Shown: positions 44,602-53,641, counted from the stretch's first letter. The stretch: 64,000 bases of DNA from Anaerobacillus alkaliphilus (GCF_004116265.1 NZ_QOUX01000039.1:1-64000); one strand, 5' to 3'. The notes: generated by a model not told the origin, from the letters alone. Numbers and translations are program-made.

Positions 44602-44634
44602 AAAGGCATGGAGGATCAACATCTCCATGCCTTT
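44602..44634. terminator. Bidirectional terminator
   Basis: aaaggcatggag (44602-44613) pairs exactly with ctccatgccttt (44623-44634). It lies between convergent genes. Confidence 0.9.
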
Positions 44635-44695
44635 GAATAAAGTAGCAAGGTACTTAATTATTAGTATAGATCTTTACTAAGTTTTTAATAGGATG

Positions 44696-45244
44696 CTAGT
44701 TTAGTGGAATAACTATTTGTGACCCTATAGTTAATTCATACGGGTCTTCATTTGGGTTTGCTTCTAGTAAGTCATTAACACTTACACCATCATAAGCATT
44801 TGCAATATTATAGAAAGTGTTACCTGGTTGAATTGTATGATACAAGTAATCTTCACCTAATACGCTATCATAATTAACGATAACGATCTCTGACCCAATC
44901 TCTAAATGATAAGGGTCAATTTCAGGATTTAATCTAACTAAATCGTTTACAGTTACACCATCATAAGCAGCAGCGATCTCTGCTAGTGTATTCCCTGGTT
45001 GGATAACGTGTGTCACCACGTTTTCTGTCGGAACTGTGATTTCCGCTCCAGTTGGAATAGCATACGCATTATACTCATTTGCTTCCATTAAATCTTCTGT
45101 CGTCACATCATCATACTTTTGCGCTATTCCCCAATAAGTGTCTCCAGACTTTACTGTTACTGTTTCGTGTGCTGATACTCCGATAGCCCCAAATACTAAA
45201 CTCACTCCTAAAATAGGGGCAATTATTCTTGTGGCTTTCTTCAT
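44696..45244 (-). CDS. Secreted protein with three LysM domains
   Basis: 182 residues. A signal peptide (about 1-25, ending GVSA-H) is followed by three LysM modules at about 28-72, 78-122 and 133-180: SGDTYWGIAQKYDDVTTEDLMEANE, PGNTLAEIAAAYDGVTVNDLVRLNP and PGNTFYNIANAYDGVSVNDLLEANP. No catalytic domain. LysM binds peptidoglycan, so it is likely a wall or spore-envelope protein. aaaggaggag precedes the ATG. Confidence 0.88.
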   Translation of the reverse strand: MKKATRIIAPILGVSLVFGAIGVSAHETVTVKSGDTYWGIAQKYDDVTTEDLMEANEYNAYAIPTGAEITVPTENVVTHVIQPGNTLAEIAAAYDGVTVNDLVRLNPEIDPYHLEIGSEIVIVNYDSVLGEDYLYHTIQPGNTFYNIANAYDGVSVNDLLEANPNEDPYELTIGSQIVIPLN

Positions 45245-45432
45245 GTATAACTCCTCCTTTAAGTAACTCTATTTATTACATACCTTTTTAAAAATATTTT
45301 AAACATGTATTGCTAAATAGTTGCACTGTGACCTGGTTCGAAAATAAAGTTTATATCCTCTAAGTAACTATATGGGCAACAATAGGGGGAAACTAAATGT
45401 TATCTCTAAGTAAGGTAAGGAGGTAATTTCTT

Positions 45433-45912
45433 ATGCGACCGCAAATTATCCTTGGCATTGCCATCGTATTTTTTCTTTTCGTTCCACTAGGTGGGTTTGC
45501 AAATATTTTTCCGCTATTTGTCATTGGCTTAATTGTGTCAGGAATTGGATTTATCCTATATGCAATTTTCGTCAGAGAAAGAGAAGATCAATACAAATGG
45601 GTTTACTGGCTCCATCGTAGTGTGGTCTTTGGAATAGGGTGTCTGGCTTTCGTTGCTGGTACTTATAACTCCCTTGACCTACCTGCGTATTTTAAGAAGG
45701 AGTATGACACCATTCAAGGAATTCCCACAGAAATCATTTATTATGAACCAAGTAGGGGAGAGATTACAGGAACCTTTTCTATTACCATAGATGGCGAAAT
45801 CTTTAGCATTGATCGACGCCTCGGGCAAGGTGTTGAGGATCTGGAAAATCGGATGTTTACGATCCGTTATTTACCTAGGTCAAAGTGGATCATAGATTAT
45901 GAAATGAAATAA
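45433..45912 (+). CDS. Membrane protein with soluble C-terminal domain, unknown
   Basis: 159 residues: three hydrophobic helices in 4-77, then a strand-rich domain (IPTEIIYYEPSRGEITGTFSITIDGEIFSIDRRLG) ending in RSKWIIDYEMK. The layout is like DUF3592-type proteins, but I do not make that call. aaggagg precedes the ATG. Confidence 0.6.
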   Translation: MRPQIILGIAIVFFLFVPLGGFANIFPLFVIGLIVSGIGFILYAIFVREREDQYKWVYWLHRSVVFGIGCLAFVAGTYNSLDLPAYFKKEYDTIQGIPTEIIYYEPSRGEITGTFSITIDGEIFSIDRRLGQGVEDLENRMFTIRYLPRSKWIIDYEMK

Positions 45913-45941
45913 ACAGGTGTAATAAGCTACACCTGTTTTAC
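45911..45941. terminator. Bidirectional terminator
   Basis: aaacaggtgta (45911-45921) pairs exactly with tacacctgttt (45928-45938). It serves the membrane protein gene and ohrR, whose stop it touches. Confidence 0.88.
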
Positions 45942-46372
45942 TTTCTACTTTTTAATTTCCCCTTCAAGAGCTGCAGCTGCTGCATTAATTGCTGATACTC
46001 TTCAAATTCAATACCACAGGTTAATACTTCTTCAGCAACTTTTTGATGAATGAGCGGCTTCTCTTCAATTGCTTTAGGAAGTAAATGGATATTGACACAT
46101 CTTTCATCTTCTGTAGAGCGTTCTTTTCGTAACCACCCTTTCGCTTCCATACGGGCGAGCATTGGCGTTAATGTTCCCGTACCTAACTTGAGAGTTTGGC
46201 CTAACTCTTTTACCGTCAGACCGTCCTTCTCCCAAAGAGCAAGCAAAACAAGGTACTGTGGGAAGGTTAACTCAAACGATCTTAAGGCACTGGTATATAA
46301 CTTTGTAAATTCACTGGAGGTCTCATAGATAGCAAAGCATAGTTGATTTTCTAGTGTCATAAATTCCTTCAT
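45938..46372 (-). CDS. ohrR: Organic peroxide sensor, MarR family
   Basis: 144 residues. The peroxide-sensing cysteine is Cys12 in LENQLCFAIYETSSEF, the hallmark of OhrR. The winged helix is QYLVLLALWEKDGLTVKELGQTLKLGTGTLTPMLARMEAKGW. No extra C-terminal cysteine is present, so it is of the one-Cys type that forms mixed disulfides. The ATG is preceded by aaagagg. It lies directly behind the gpx gene, and the 31-bp palindrome ahead of that gene is its likely operator. Confidence 0.9.
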   Translation of the reverse strand: MKEFMTLENQLCFAIYETSSEFTKLYTSALRSFELTFPQYLVLLALWEKDGLTVKELGQTLKLGTGTLTPMLARMEAKGWLRKERSTEDERCVNIHLLPKAIEEKPLIHQKVAEEVLTCGIEFEEYQQLMQQLQLLKGKLKSRK

Positions 46373-46387
46373 TTTATCCTCTTTCAA

Positions 46388-46867
46388 TTAATCGAATAAC
46401 TTCTGTATATCTTCCTCAATTTTAGCTGGTGTCGTAGTAGGTGCGTATCTTTCGACAACATTACCATTTCGATCGACAAGAAATTTCGTGAAGTTCCACT
46501 TAATATTCTTTGAAAGAATGCCCTTCTTTTGCTCTTTTAAAAAAGTAAATAGGGGATCTGCATTATTTCCATTCACATCAATTTTAGCAAACATCGGGAA
46601 GCTTACTCCATAATTTAGTTGGCAAAATTGAGTAGTTTCTTCAATATTATCAAATTCTTGATTATTGAATTGATCACAAGGGAAACCGAGAATTTCTAAA
46701 CCTTTATCATGATATTTTTCATACAACTCCTGTAGCCCTTCGAATTGAGGCGTTAGTCCACACTTACTAGCAGTATTGACAATGAGTAAAGCTTTACCTT
46801 CGTAATCTTTCAGTGATTTTTCGCTCCCGTTCGTTTGCAAAACATTAAAATCGTAGATAGTATCCAA
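46388..46867 (-). CDS. Glutathione peroxidase-family thiol peroxidase
   Basis: 159 residues with peroxidatic Cys36 in [15 protein letters not shown], the [10 protein letters not shown] block, and [13 protein letters not shown] with the conserved Trp and Asn. In Gram-positives lacking glutathione such enzymes use thioredoxin or bacillithiol. The start is TTG with gtaggagg eight bases upstream. First gene of the gpx-ohrR operon. Confidence 0.9.
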   Translation of the reverse strand: MDTIYDFNVLQTNGSEKSLKDYEGKALLIVNTASKCGLTPQFEGLQELYEKYHDKGLEILGFPCDQFNNQEFDNIEETTQFCQLNYGVSFPMFAKIDVNGNNADPLFTFLKEQKKGILSKNIKWNFTKFLVDRNGNVVERYAPTTTPAKIEEDIQKLFD

Positions 46868-46891
46868 TTGAAATTCCTCCTACCTTTATTT

Positions 46892-46922
46892 AAATCGTGC
46901 AAGATTTAATCTTACACGATTT
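46892..46922 (-). promoter_or_regulatory. 31-bp palindrome, candidate OhrR operator
   Basis: aaatcgtg-aagatt arms on either side of 46907 pair 14 of 15 bases. The arrangement, with an AT-rich centre (agatttaatct) just ahead of gpx, fits OhrR sites, which are inverted repeats around an attaaat-like core. It would give autoregulation of gpx-ohrR. Confidence 0.7.
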
Positions 46923-46981
46923 ATTTTATCATATTACATATAGTAACAACTATTAGTTTACCCTAGAGCTTGATGAACATT

Positions 46982-47575
46982 TTATGAAGAATGTTCATCA
47001 AGGAAGATTGAAGACAATCCCTTATTTGAAAAATTATTTATGATTTCAGCCATTTCTTTTGGGGATTTGTCCATTCCGTTTTCTAACCAACTTTTAATCA
47101 CAGATATACAGCCACTAACGACAAACATACTAATATATTCTGTTATTTTGGGATCGACGTTGTTGATAGTCATCCAGTTTTTCATTGTAAACTGTTGGGT
47201 AATATTCATAATCCTTTTTTGGAAATTGGTATCTCCATGTTCACTTAGAAGTGTTTGGCAGACATCACTTTTGGAGGCTATGTACTCTAGTATTTTTTCT
47301 GTCATTTGCAGTGCCTCATCTTCCTTTGTACAGTTAAATTGACTAAGCTTACCATACATATCTTCTATAATTTCTTCCTCGATTTTATTCAATAAGTCGA
47401 ATTGATCGGAATAGTGAGAGTAATAGGTAGAGCGATTGATATCAGCTAATTCGCAAAGTTCTTTTACGGTAATAGCGGAGATTTGTTTTTCTTTTAATAA
47501 GGTCATGAGGCTATCCCTTAAAACCATCCGTGTGTATTTTTTTCGACGATCTAATTTTGCGGTCATAATAATCAT
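46982..47575 (-). CDS. TetR-family regulator of the MMPL operon
   Basis: 197 residues. KKYTRMVLRDSLMTLLKEKQISAITVKELCELADINRSTYYSHY is the DNA-binding domain (about 12-55), of the subgroup that replaces the usual AxxLF with SLMTLL. The rest is a helical ligand domain. An ATG three codons further in is an alternative start. Divergent from the MMPL transporter, with a 20-bp inverted repeat in that operon's promoter. Confidence 0.85.
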   Translation of the reverse strand: MIIMTAKLDRRKKYTRMVLRDSLMTLLKEKQISAITVKELCELADINRSTYYSHYSDQFDLLNKIEEEIIEDMYGKLSQFNCTKEDEALQMTEKILEYIASKSDVCQTLLSEHGDTNFQKRIMNITQQFTMKNWMTINNVDPKITEYISMFVVSGCISVIKSWLENGMDKSPKEMAEIINNFSNKGLSSIFLDEHSS

Positions 47576-47653
47576 TCATCCTTTTGTTTTTATAGATATC
47601 CAACATAAGTAGCTGATCTGTTGAGAACTAGACGTATGGCAAGAAACTGATTG

Positions 47654-47682
47654 TTGAATAAACAACACTGTGTTTATATAAT
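47654..47682 (+). promoter_or_regulatory. Promoter with embedded operator for the MMPL operon
   Basis: TTGAAT (47654-47659), 17-base spacer, TATAAT (47677-47682). The inverted repeat ataaaca (47658-47664) / tgtttat (47671-47677) fills the spacer and would block polymerase when bound by the divergent TetR protein. Confidence 0.75.
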
Positions 47683-47722
47683 GATAAAGTGAATTTGTTA
47701 AGAACACAAGAGAGGGTGAACG

Positions 47723-49783
47723 ATTATTGGCATCGCAGCAAGAATTATTGAACATAAAAAATTAATTGTCTATGTTTTTGCGATTATAACAGCAATTTCA
47801 ATGGTGGCACAATTCTTTGTGTCGGTTAATTATAATATGGTTGATTACTTACCAGATGAGGCGCAATCCACACAAGCTTTAGAAATCATGGAACAAGAAT
47901 TTACCGCGTCTGTTCCGAATACAAGAGTGATGATTAACGACGTATCGGTACTAGAAGCGCTTATCTATAAAGAAAAGCTTGGCGCTATTGACGGTGTTTC
48001 GGACGTATTATGGTTAGATAATGTGTTTGATTTAAAAACACCGTTAGAGATGGCGGACAAAGAGTTAGTGGAATCTTATTACAAAGACCGTAAAGCGCTT
48101 TTCATGTTAAATGTTCGCGCAGGGGATGAAGTTGCTATTACGGACTCCATCTATGAGTTAATTGGTGATAGAGGGGCGATTACTGGAGAAGCGCTAGATA
48201 CAGCGACATCTCAAAAAATGGCTGGTACAGAAGCTTTTTATGCGGCAGTATTGTTAGTTCCTATCATTATCTTTATTCTTGTTATCTCTACTACGTCGTG
48301 GGTTGAACCAGTGTTTTTCCTAACGGCAATAGGAGTTTCAGTACTCATTAATTTAGGAACAAACATTTTTATTGGGGAAGTGTCATTCGTTACCCAATCG
48401 GTTGCTCCGATTTTACAACTAGCTGTATCACTTGATTATGCAATTTTTCTGCTTCATAGTTTTGCCGATTACAGGAAGCAAACAAATAATCCAGAAGAAG
48501 CTATGCAACTTGCGATGAAAAAGTCTTTCCCGGCAATCGCAGCGAGTGCTGCAACAACCTTCTTTGGTTTTACAGCATTAATGCTGATGAATTTTGAGAT
48601 TGGATCAGACCTTGGCTTGAATTTAGTGAAAGGAATCCTTTTAAGTTTTCTAAGTGTCATGGTCTTTTTGCCAGCACTAACATTAATGTTTTATAAATGG
48701 ATGGATAAAACACAGCATAGAAGCTTTGTTCCGAGTTTCAAAGGAATTGGGAATAGTATTCTCAAAATTAAGTTTCCTAGCGTAATCATTGTTTTGATAG
48801 TCATTGTACCTGCATTCTTAGCACAAAGTAATACATCATTTACTTATGGACTTGGGGAGCAGCCAGAAACGAGCCGTGCGGGGAGTGACTTCCTTGCGAT
48901 TGAAGAAATTTTTGGTGAGTCAGTACCGATTGTTATTCTAGTGCCTAAAGGGGATCTAGTAAAGGAGACTGAACTAGTTCAGGAGCTCCAAGAACTTCCT
49001 CAAGTGACAAGTGTAATCGCTTATGTAAGCTCAGTCGGCACTGTAATCCCTCCTCAATTTTTAGAGGAAACGATCACGAGTGAATTCTTTTCTGAAAATT
49101 ACAGTCGGATTATCGTATATACGAATAGTGGTAAAGAAGGAGATTTGCCGTTTTCTGTGGTGGAAACTGTCCAGGGGTTAGCAGCGAGTTACTATGGAGA
49201 TGAGGCGTTTAGCCTTGGTGAAAGTGTAACGTTATACGATATTAAAAATACCGTTACTAGGGATAATACAGTCGTTAATCTTATGACAGTCATTACGATT
49301 GCGATTGTTCTGATTTTTACATTTAGGTCCATTTCTATTCCGATCGTCTTACTAATTACGATACAGGCTGCAGTATGGATCAATCTTTCAATTCCGTACT
49401 TTACAGATACGTCTTTAGTATTTGTTGGTTACTTAATCATAAGTACTGTTCAGTTGGCAGCGACAGTAGATTATGCAATTTTATTCACGGAAACGTATAA
49501 AGAAGAACGTAAAGTGATGACGGCAGTAAAAGCAATGAAGAAGACATTAGATGAAAAAACATTTTCTATTTCTATCTCTGCAGCAATTCTTTCGAGTGTA
49601 GGATTTATTCTATGGTTTACTTCATCTAATCCGATTGTTTCGTCAATAGGATTGTTACTAGGACGTGGGGCATTACTAGCCTTTGTGATGGTTATGTGTT
49701 TCCTACCTGCCCTATTATTGTTAATGGATAAATTTATTTGCAAAACAACCTATAAAGCAAATTTTTATAAGGAGAAATGTTGA
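47723..49783 (+). CDS. MMPL/RND-family transporter, apparent ATT start
   Basis: About 686 residues with twelve membrane segments in two halves, each with a large extracytoplasmic loop. QLAVSLDYAIFLLHSF and QLAATVDYAILFTETY are the matching TM4-like motifs, the charged residues that drive proton coupling. The first ATG in frame (47801) would cut off TM1 (IVYVFAIITAISMVAQFF). The frame is open upstream only to a TGA at 47717, and just after agagggtgaacg come two ATT codons (47723, 47726) with no ATG, GTG or TTG in frame. I take ATT as the start. Coupled to the next gene (tgATGa). Confidence 0.85.
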   Translation: MIGIAARIIEHKKLIVYVFAIITAISMVAQFFVSVNYNMVDYLPDEAQSTQALEIMEQEFTASVPNTRVMINDVSVLEALIYKEKLGAIDGVSDVLWLDNVFDLKTPLEMADKELVESYYKDRKALFMLNVRAGDEVAITDSIYELIGDRGAITGEALDTATSQKMAGTEAFYAAVLLVPIIIFILVISTTSWVEPVFFLTAIGVSVLINLGTNIFIGEVSFVTQSVAPILQLAVSLDYAIFLLHSFADYRKQTNNPEEAMQLAMKKSFPAIAASAATTFFGFTALMLMNFEIGSDLGLNLVKGILLSFLSVMVFLPALTLMFYKWMDKTQHRSFVPSFKGIGNSILKIKFPSVIIVLIVIVPAFLAQSNTSFTYGLGEQPETSRAGSDFLAIEEIFGESVPIVILVPKGDLVKETELVQELQELPQVTSVIAYVSSVGTVIPPQFLEETITSEFFSENYSRIIVYTNSGKEGDLPFSVVETVQGLAASYYGDEAFSLGESVTLYDIKNTVTRDNTVVNLMTVITIAIVLIFTFRSISIPIVLLITIQAAVWINLSIPYFTDTSLVFVGYLIISTVQLAATVDYAILFTETYKEERKVMTAVKAMKKTLDEKTFSISISAAILSSVGFILWFTSSNPIVSSIGLLLGRGALLAFVMVMCFLPALLLLMDKFICKTTYKANFYKEKC

Positions 49784-51615
49784 TGAGAAAAAAACGATTT
49801 ATGATAGTTGTTCTGGCTCTAATGCTAATCTTACCTGCATTTCTTGTGGATGCTAACCAATCGACTAGTACTTCTGTAGAAAAAGTGGTGGCTGAAAAAG
49901 CAGAGGGTGAACTAGCTTCAAAGGATGAAGTGGTGTATGCCAATTTACATGCCAATGGTGAATTACATGAGATTTACGTAGTAAACATTTTGGAAGTAAT
50001 CAAAGCAGGGACAATTCTAGATTATGGTAAATATAGTAGTGTAACAAACCTCACCGATTTATCTGAAATTGAGCAGGTTGATGGCACGGTTCTTATTGAT
50101 GCACCAGAAGGTAAATACTATTATCAGGGGAACATGAAGGAAAGTGGTCAATTACCATGGGATATCAAGGTATCCTACTTGCTAGATGGCACTGTACTAT
50201 CTCCAGAAGAACTAGCAGGAAAAGATGGTCATGTAGAGATCAATATTTTTACGTCTGCTAATGAAAATGCTGATCGAGTCTTTTTTGAGAACTATTTATT
50301 ACAAGTATCTTTAACCTTAGATCCAGATATTTTTCGAAATATTGAGACGAACGATGGCATGACGGTAAACGTGGGAAAAAATAAGCAAATTACGTTTTCA
50401 GTCATGCCAGATCGAGATGCAAAGCTTATCATTCAGGCTGATGCTGTAGATTTTGAATTACAAGGAATTGAAATTGCAGCTATTCCAATGTCGATGTCGA
50501 TTGACACACCTGACATTGATGAGATGACTGAAGATATGAAAACATTAACAAGTGCAATTAAAGAGCTAAATGAAGGTGTTGGAAAACTAAATGATGGGGT
50601 TACGGAATTAAACGACGGTGTCACAAGTCTTAGAAACGGTTCTAAACAGTATCAGGACGGTATGACATCAATAAGTGATGCTTCTGGCGAGCTAGTGGAT
50701 GCTTCGGATGCTATTAATGAAGCATTAGCGACAATTAGCCATTCACTAACTAACTCTGAGGGAATGGATCTAACAGAGTTGAAAAATTTGCCAGGGGGCT
50801 TATCGCAGATAGCTAATGGTCTTAATGAAACAGCCAATGGGTTATCTACTTTACGAGAGAATTACACAGTCGTTTATCAAACATTAGACAGTGCAATCAT
50901 GGCCATTCCTCAATATCAGATTACTGAACAAGACATTCATGGATTGTATCAAAGTGGTGCAAATAAAGTCGTTGTGGACCAACTAGTTGAGACGTATACA
51001 GCTGCTTTAACTGCTAGAGCAACATATTCTGCTGTAAAAGAAGGGTTTGATGCAGTACATGTGACGTTACAGAAAGTGAGTGGAGCTATTAACGAAATGG
51101 GCGGTTCTTTAACTTCTATAGCAAATGGGCTTTCGTCTTCTCTTGAAAACATGGATGATGAAAATTCATTCGCACAATTACAAGAGGGCTTGGAAACATT
51201 AGCCATAAATTATCGAGAGTTCCATGCTGGATTAGTAAGTTATACAGGTGGCGTAGGCCAACTTTCTAACTCTTATAATGAATTACATGCAGGTATTATA
51301 GAACTCTCAGGTGGAACTGCAGAATTGGAAGACGGAGTTGGCGAGCTTTACGATGGCACCAATGAGTTGTATGATGCAACGAAGGACTTACCAGATCAAA
51401 TGCAAGAAGAAATTGATAGCATGATCGCTGAGTATGACAGATCTGATTTCGAAGCTGTATCCTTTGTTTCATCTGAGAATGAGAAAATAAATTCTGTTCA
51501 ATTTGTCATTAAAACTGAAAGTATTAAAAAAGTAGAACTAGAAACAAGCAAGATAGAGGTAGTAGAAGAAAAAGGATTTTGGGCTAGGCTTGTGCAATTG
51601 TTTTCTAGAGGGTAA
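49783..51615 (+). CDS. Exported heptad-repeat protein, MMPL partner
   Basis: 610 residues. Signal peptide (RKKRFMIVVLALMLILPAFLVDA), a strand-rich domain to about 245, then repeated LxxG heptads (LNEGVGKLNDGVTELNDGV, and near the end LSGGTAELEDGVGELYDGTNELYD), the xxxLxxG pattern of YhgE/Pip-type proteins. Unlike YhgE it lacks C-terminal membrane helices; the end is WARLVQLFSRG. The start is the ATG after aaggagaaatgttg. It probably forms a long extracellular coiled coil working with the transporter. Confidence 0.82.
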   Translation: MRKKRFMIVVLALMLILPAFLVDANQSTSTSVEKVVAEKAEGELASKDEVVYANLHANGELHEIYVVNILEVIKAGTILDYGKYSSVTNLTDLSEIEQVDGTVLIDAPEGKYYYQGNMKESGQLPWDIKVSYLLDGTVLSPEELAGKDGHVEINIFTSANENADRVFFENYLLQVSLTLDPDIFRNIETNDGMTVNVGKNKQITFSVMPDRDAKLIIQADAVDFELQGIEIAAIPMSMSIDTPDIDEMTEDMKTLTSAIKELNEGVGKLNDGVTELNDGVTSLRNGSKQYQDGMTSISDASGELVDASDAINEALATISHSLTNSEGMDLTELKNLPGGLSQIANGLNETANGLSTLRENYTVVYQTLDSAIMAIPQYQITEQDIHGLYQSGANKVVVDQLVETYTAALTARATYSAVKEGFDAVHVTLQKVSGAINEMGGSLTSIANGLSSSLENMDDENSFAQLQEGLETLAINYREFHAGLVSYTGGVGQLSNSYNELHAGIIELSGGTAELEDGVGELYDGTNELYDATKDLPDQMQEEIDSMIAEYDRSDFEAVSFVSSENEKINSVQFVIKTESIKKVELETSKIEVVEEKGFWARLVQLFSRG

Positions 51616-51740
51616 ATAGTCAGGAATGGGGACTCGAGATATTGGGTTCCTATTCTTTTTTTATAACATAGTAGAGGTAATAAATGTTAAAATTTATTGC
51701 AAGTTATTTTAAATAGGATAAAGTGAAGGATGGATTCGCA

Positions 51741-52292
51741 ATGAAAATTTATCCAAAAGAGTACGAGAGTACCAGTTTAAGCTATACCATTAGGTCGGCA
51801 GTAGAGGCCGATGCACATAGTTTATCAAAACTTCGTCTTCAGATTGATGGTGAAACGGAATTTTTAGATAGAGAAAAAGGTGAGGGTTATATCGATGAAC
51901 AAGAGTTTAAACAACTAATTGAGGATGACACGAGAAGTGACCGAAACATATTTTTAGTCGCTGAAGTAAATGAGAAAATCGTTGGATTTTCAAGGTGTGA
52001 AGGTAATACATTAAAGAGAAGTTCTCATAAGGTAGAATTCGGTGTCTGTGTGTTAAAAGAATACTGGGGGTATGGTATTGGTAAAAACTTTTTAAAAGAG
52101 TCTTGTCAATGGGCAGACGCAAATGGGATTAAGAAGATAGCTTTATACGTACTTGAAACGAACGAGAAAGCGATCGACCTTTATAAAAGGTTCGGATTTG
52201 AAGTAGAGGGTGTATTAAGAAATGATAAGTTCTTATCTGATGGAAATTACTATAACACGATAGTAATGGGAAGGGTCAAGGAAGGGGAATAA
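51741..52292 (+). CDS. GNAT-family N-acetyltransferase
   Basis: 183 residues. The acetyl-CoA fold is clear in VEFGVCVLKEYWGYGIGKNFLKES (motif A, Q/RxxGxG/A as YGIG) and LETNEKAIDLYKRFGFEVEGVLR (motif B). Resembles RimJ-like or spermidine/aminoglycoside acetyltransferases; the substrate is unknown. The ATG start is chosen over a GTG six codons upstream. Confidence 0.8.
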   Translation: MKIYPKEYESTSLSYTIRSAVEADAHSLSKLRLQIDGETEFLDREKGEGYIDEQEFKQLIEDDTRSDRNIFLVAEVNEKIVGFSRCEGNTLKRSSHKVEFGVCVLKEYWGYGIGKNFLKESCQWADANGIKKIALYVLETNEKAIDLYKRFGFEVEGVLRNDKFLSDGNYYNTIVMGRVKEGE

Positions 52293-52403
52293 AGTCATTT
52301 AAATATTTTGCATAGGTAAAAGTCTAAATTATGGAGCAAGTCTTGTTTTTGTCCATATATATGTAGTAAGACGAACCTTACTCCCTAAAGGAGTGTGAAA
52401 ACT

Positions 52404-52799
52404 ATGCAAAATAGAATGGTTTATGGAGTCGCGATCCTCTTTAGTCTTGTCATTTATCTACTGTTGGTCATGCCACTTGATTTTGCTCAAAACCACAGCA
52501 CATCCACGAAAATTGGCCTAATACCAGTAATTGTTACATTCCCGCTATTCTTTGCTTGGTTGTTTTTAAAGAAAGGTACTAGATTTTTCTTGGTAACAGT
52601 TCCATATTACTTCGTCGGATTATTCTTTTTGTACCGCGGATTACTATCGGAGGGCCAACTAACCATATTTGAATATTCATTCATTGAAAATCGAGGGTCA
52701 TTGGCAGGTGTAGAATACTTTTTTCTCTATTTTCTCCTTAGTATATTTGGAGTAGTTCTACAGCTTATCTTCACGAAGTCACCACAGGACAAAGGTTAG
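52404..52799 (+). CDS. Four-helix membrane protein, unknown
   Basis: 131 residues with four hydrophobic segments. No known motif. aaaggag precedes; GTG at 52395 in the same frame is possible but too near the site. The gene is followed, without a terminator, by another small membrane protein gene. Confidence 0.6.
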   Translation: MQNRMVYGVAILFSLVIYLLLVMPLDFAQNHSTSTKIGLIPVIVTFPLFFAWLFLKKGTRFFLVTVPYYFVGLFFLYRGLLSEGQLTIFEYSFIENRGSLAGVEYFFLYFLLSIFGVVLQLIFTKSPQDKG

Positions 52800-52865
52800 C
52801 GATTACCATAACTCTTTTATGTTAATAATGGATAAGATTGATCCTATCTAGTAAGGGGTTTTGTT

Positions 52866-53063
52866 ATGGAAGGACTATGGTGCCATTTAAAAGAGTCGCT
52901 TATAGCTTTTATAACTCTCGTCATTGTATATGTCATTGCGATCAACCTAGTTCCTATTAGCCCACAAGATAGGTACGTTGTCTATTTGGTGGCCCTGGTT
53001 ATCTTTTTGGTAGGTAGGTGGATGTTTGCAAAGGGAAATGAAAAGAATGAAAAAGAACTTTAA
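52866..53063 (+). CDS. Small two-helix membrane protein
   Basis: 65 residues; two hydrophobic helices (IAFITLVIVYVIAINLV and YVVYLVALVIFLVGRWMF) and a charged tail (AKGNEKNEKEL). The ATG follows aaggggtt. No family recognised. Confidence 0.6.
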   Translation: MEGLWCHLKESLIAFITLVIVYVIAINLVPISPQDRYVVYLVALVIFLVGRWMFAKGNEKNEKEL

Positions 53064-53068
53064 TTTTA

Positions 53069-53099
53069 AGGCCAAACATAACTTTGTTTGGTCTTTTGT
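53069..53099 (+). terminator. Terminator
   Basis: aggccaaac (53069-53077) pairs with gtttggtct (53086-53094), then T3; close relative of the rlmN terminator. Confidence 0.75.
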
Positions 53100-53176
53100 C
53101 TGTATAAAAATAATGTTAATAACTGCTAAACTGCTATGGTAAAATGATATAAAAAATACATATGGAGTGAAAGTGC

Positions 53177-53617
53177 GTGATTTATCATATAGAAGTATCA
53201 TTAGAGACTAAAGAGGAATTTTCTCAATTTTTGAGTTCAAAGATAAAAGAATACAATAATTTACACTCGCGCTTTCACCGTGAATCTCGTGAAAAGGGGG
53301 CAGTTGTCCCAATCAATATTATGGCGTCAGACGATTTAGGAAATTGTATCGGTGGAATTAGTGCAGAGGTATATTGGGGTTGGGTGGAAATCAATGATTT
53401 TTGGTTCCAAGAAGAATTTCGGAGTAAAGGTTTAGGGAGTAAGTTGCTTACGCAAGTAGAAGAAGTTTCGAAGGAAAAAGGAGCAACAAAAGCATTGTTA
53501 ACTACTTTTGATTTTCAGGCTCGTTTCTTTTACGAGAAGAGAGGTTATAAAATTGCTGGTGAAATAAAGGATTATCCGCCAGGAAGTAGTTATTATACCA
53601 TGGTGAAACAGCTGTAA
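53177..53617 (+). CDS. GNAT-family N-acetyltransferase
   Basis: 146 residues. GGISAEVYWGWVEINDFWFQEEFRSKGLGSKLL gives the core strand and the acetyl-CoA loop RSKGLG; TTFDFQARFFYEKRGYKI is motif B. The start is GTG with ggagtg upstream. Substrate unknown. Confidence 0.82.
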   Translation: MIYHIEVSLETKEEFSQFLSSKIKEYNNLHSRFHRESREKGAVVPINIMASDDLGNCIGGISAEVYWGWVEINDFWFQEEFRSKGLGSKLLTQVEEVSKEKGATKALLTTFDFQARFFYEKRGYKIAGEIKDYPPGSSYYTMVKQL

Positions 53618-53621
53618 AAAG

Positions 53622-53641
53622 TTAATCAAACGTTTGATTAA
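53622..53641. promoter_or_regulatory. Perfect 20-bp palindrome ahead of the hydrolase gene
   Basis: ttaatcaaacgtttgattaa is self-complementary around 53631/53632. Its central CG within aaacgttt is the style of LacI or TetR operators. It lies 36 bases before the next ATG and just after the GNAT stop; a weak terminator role (Ts follow) is also possible. Confidence 0.6.
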
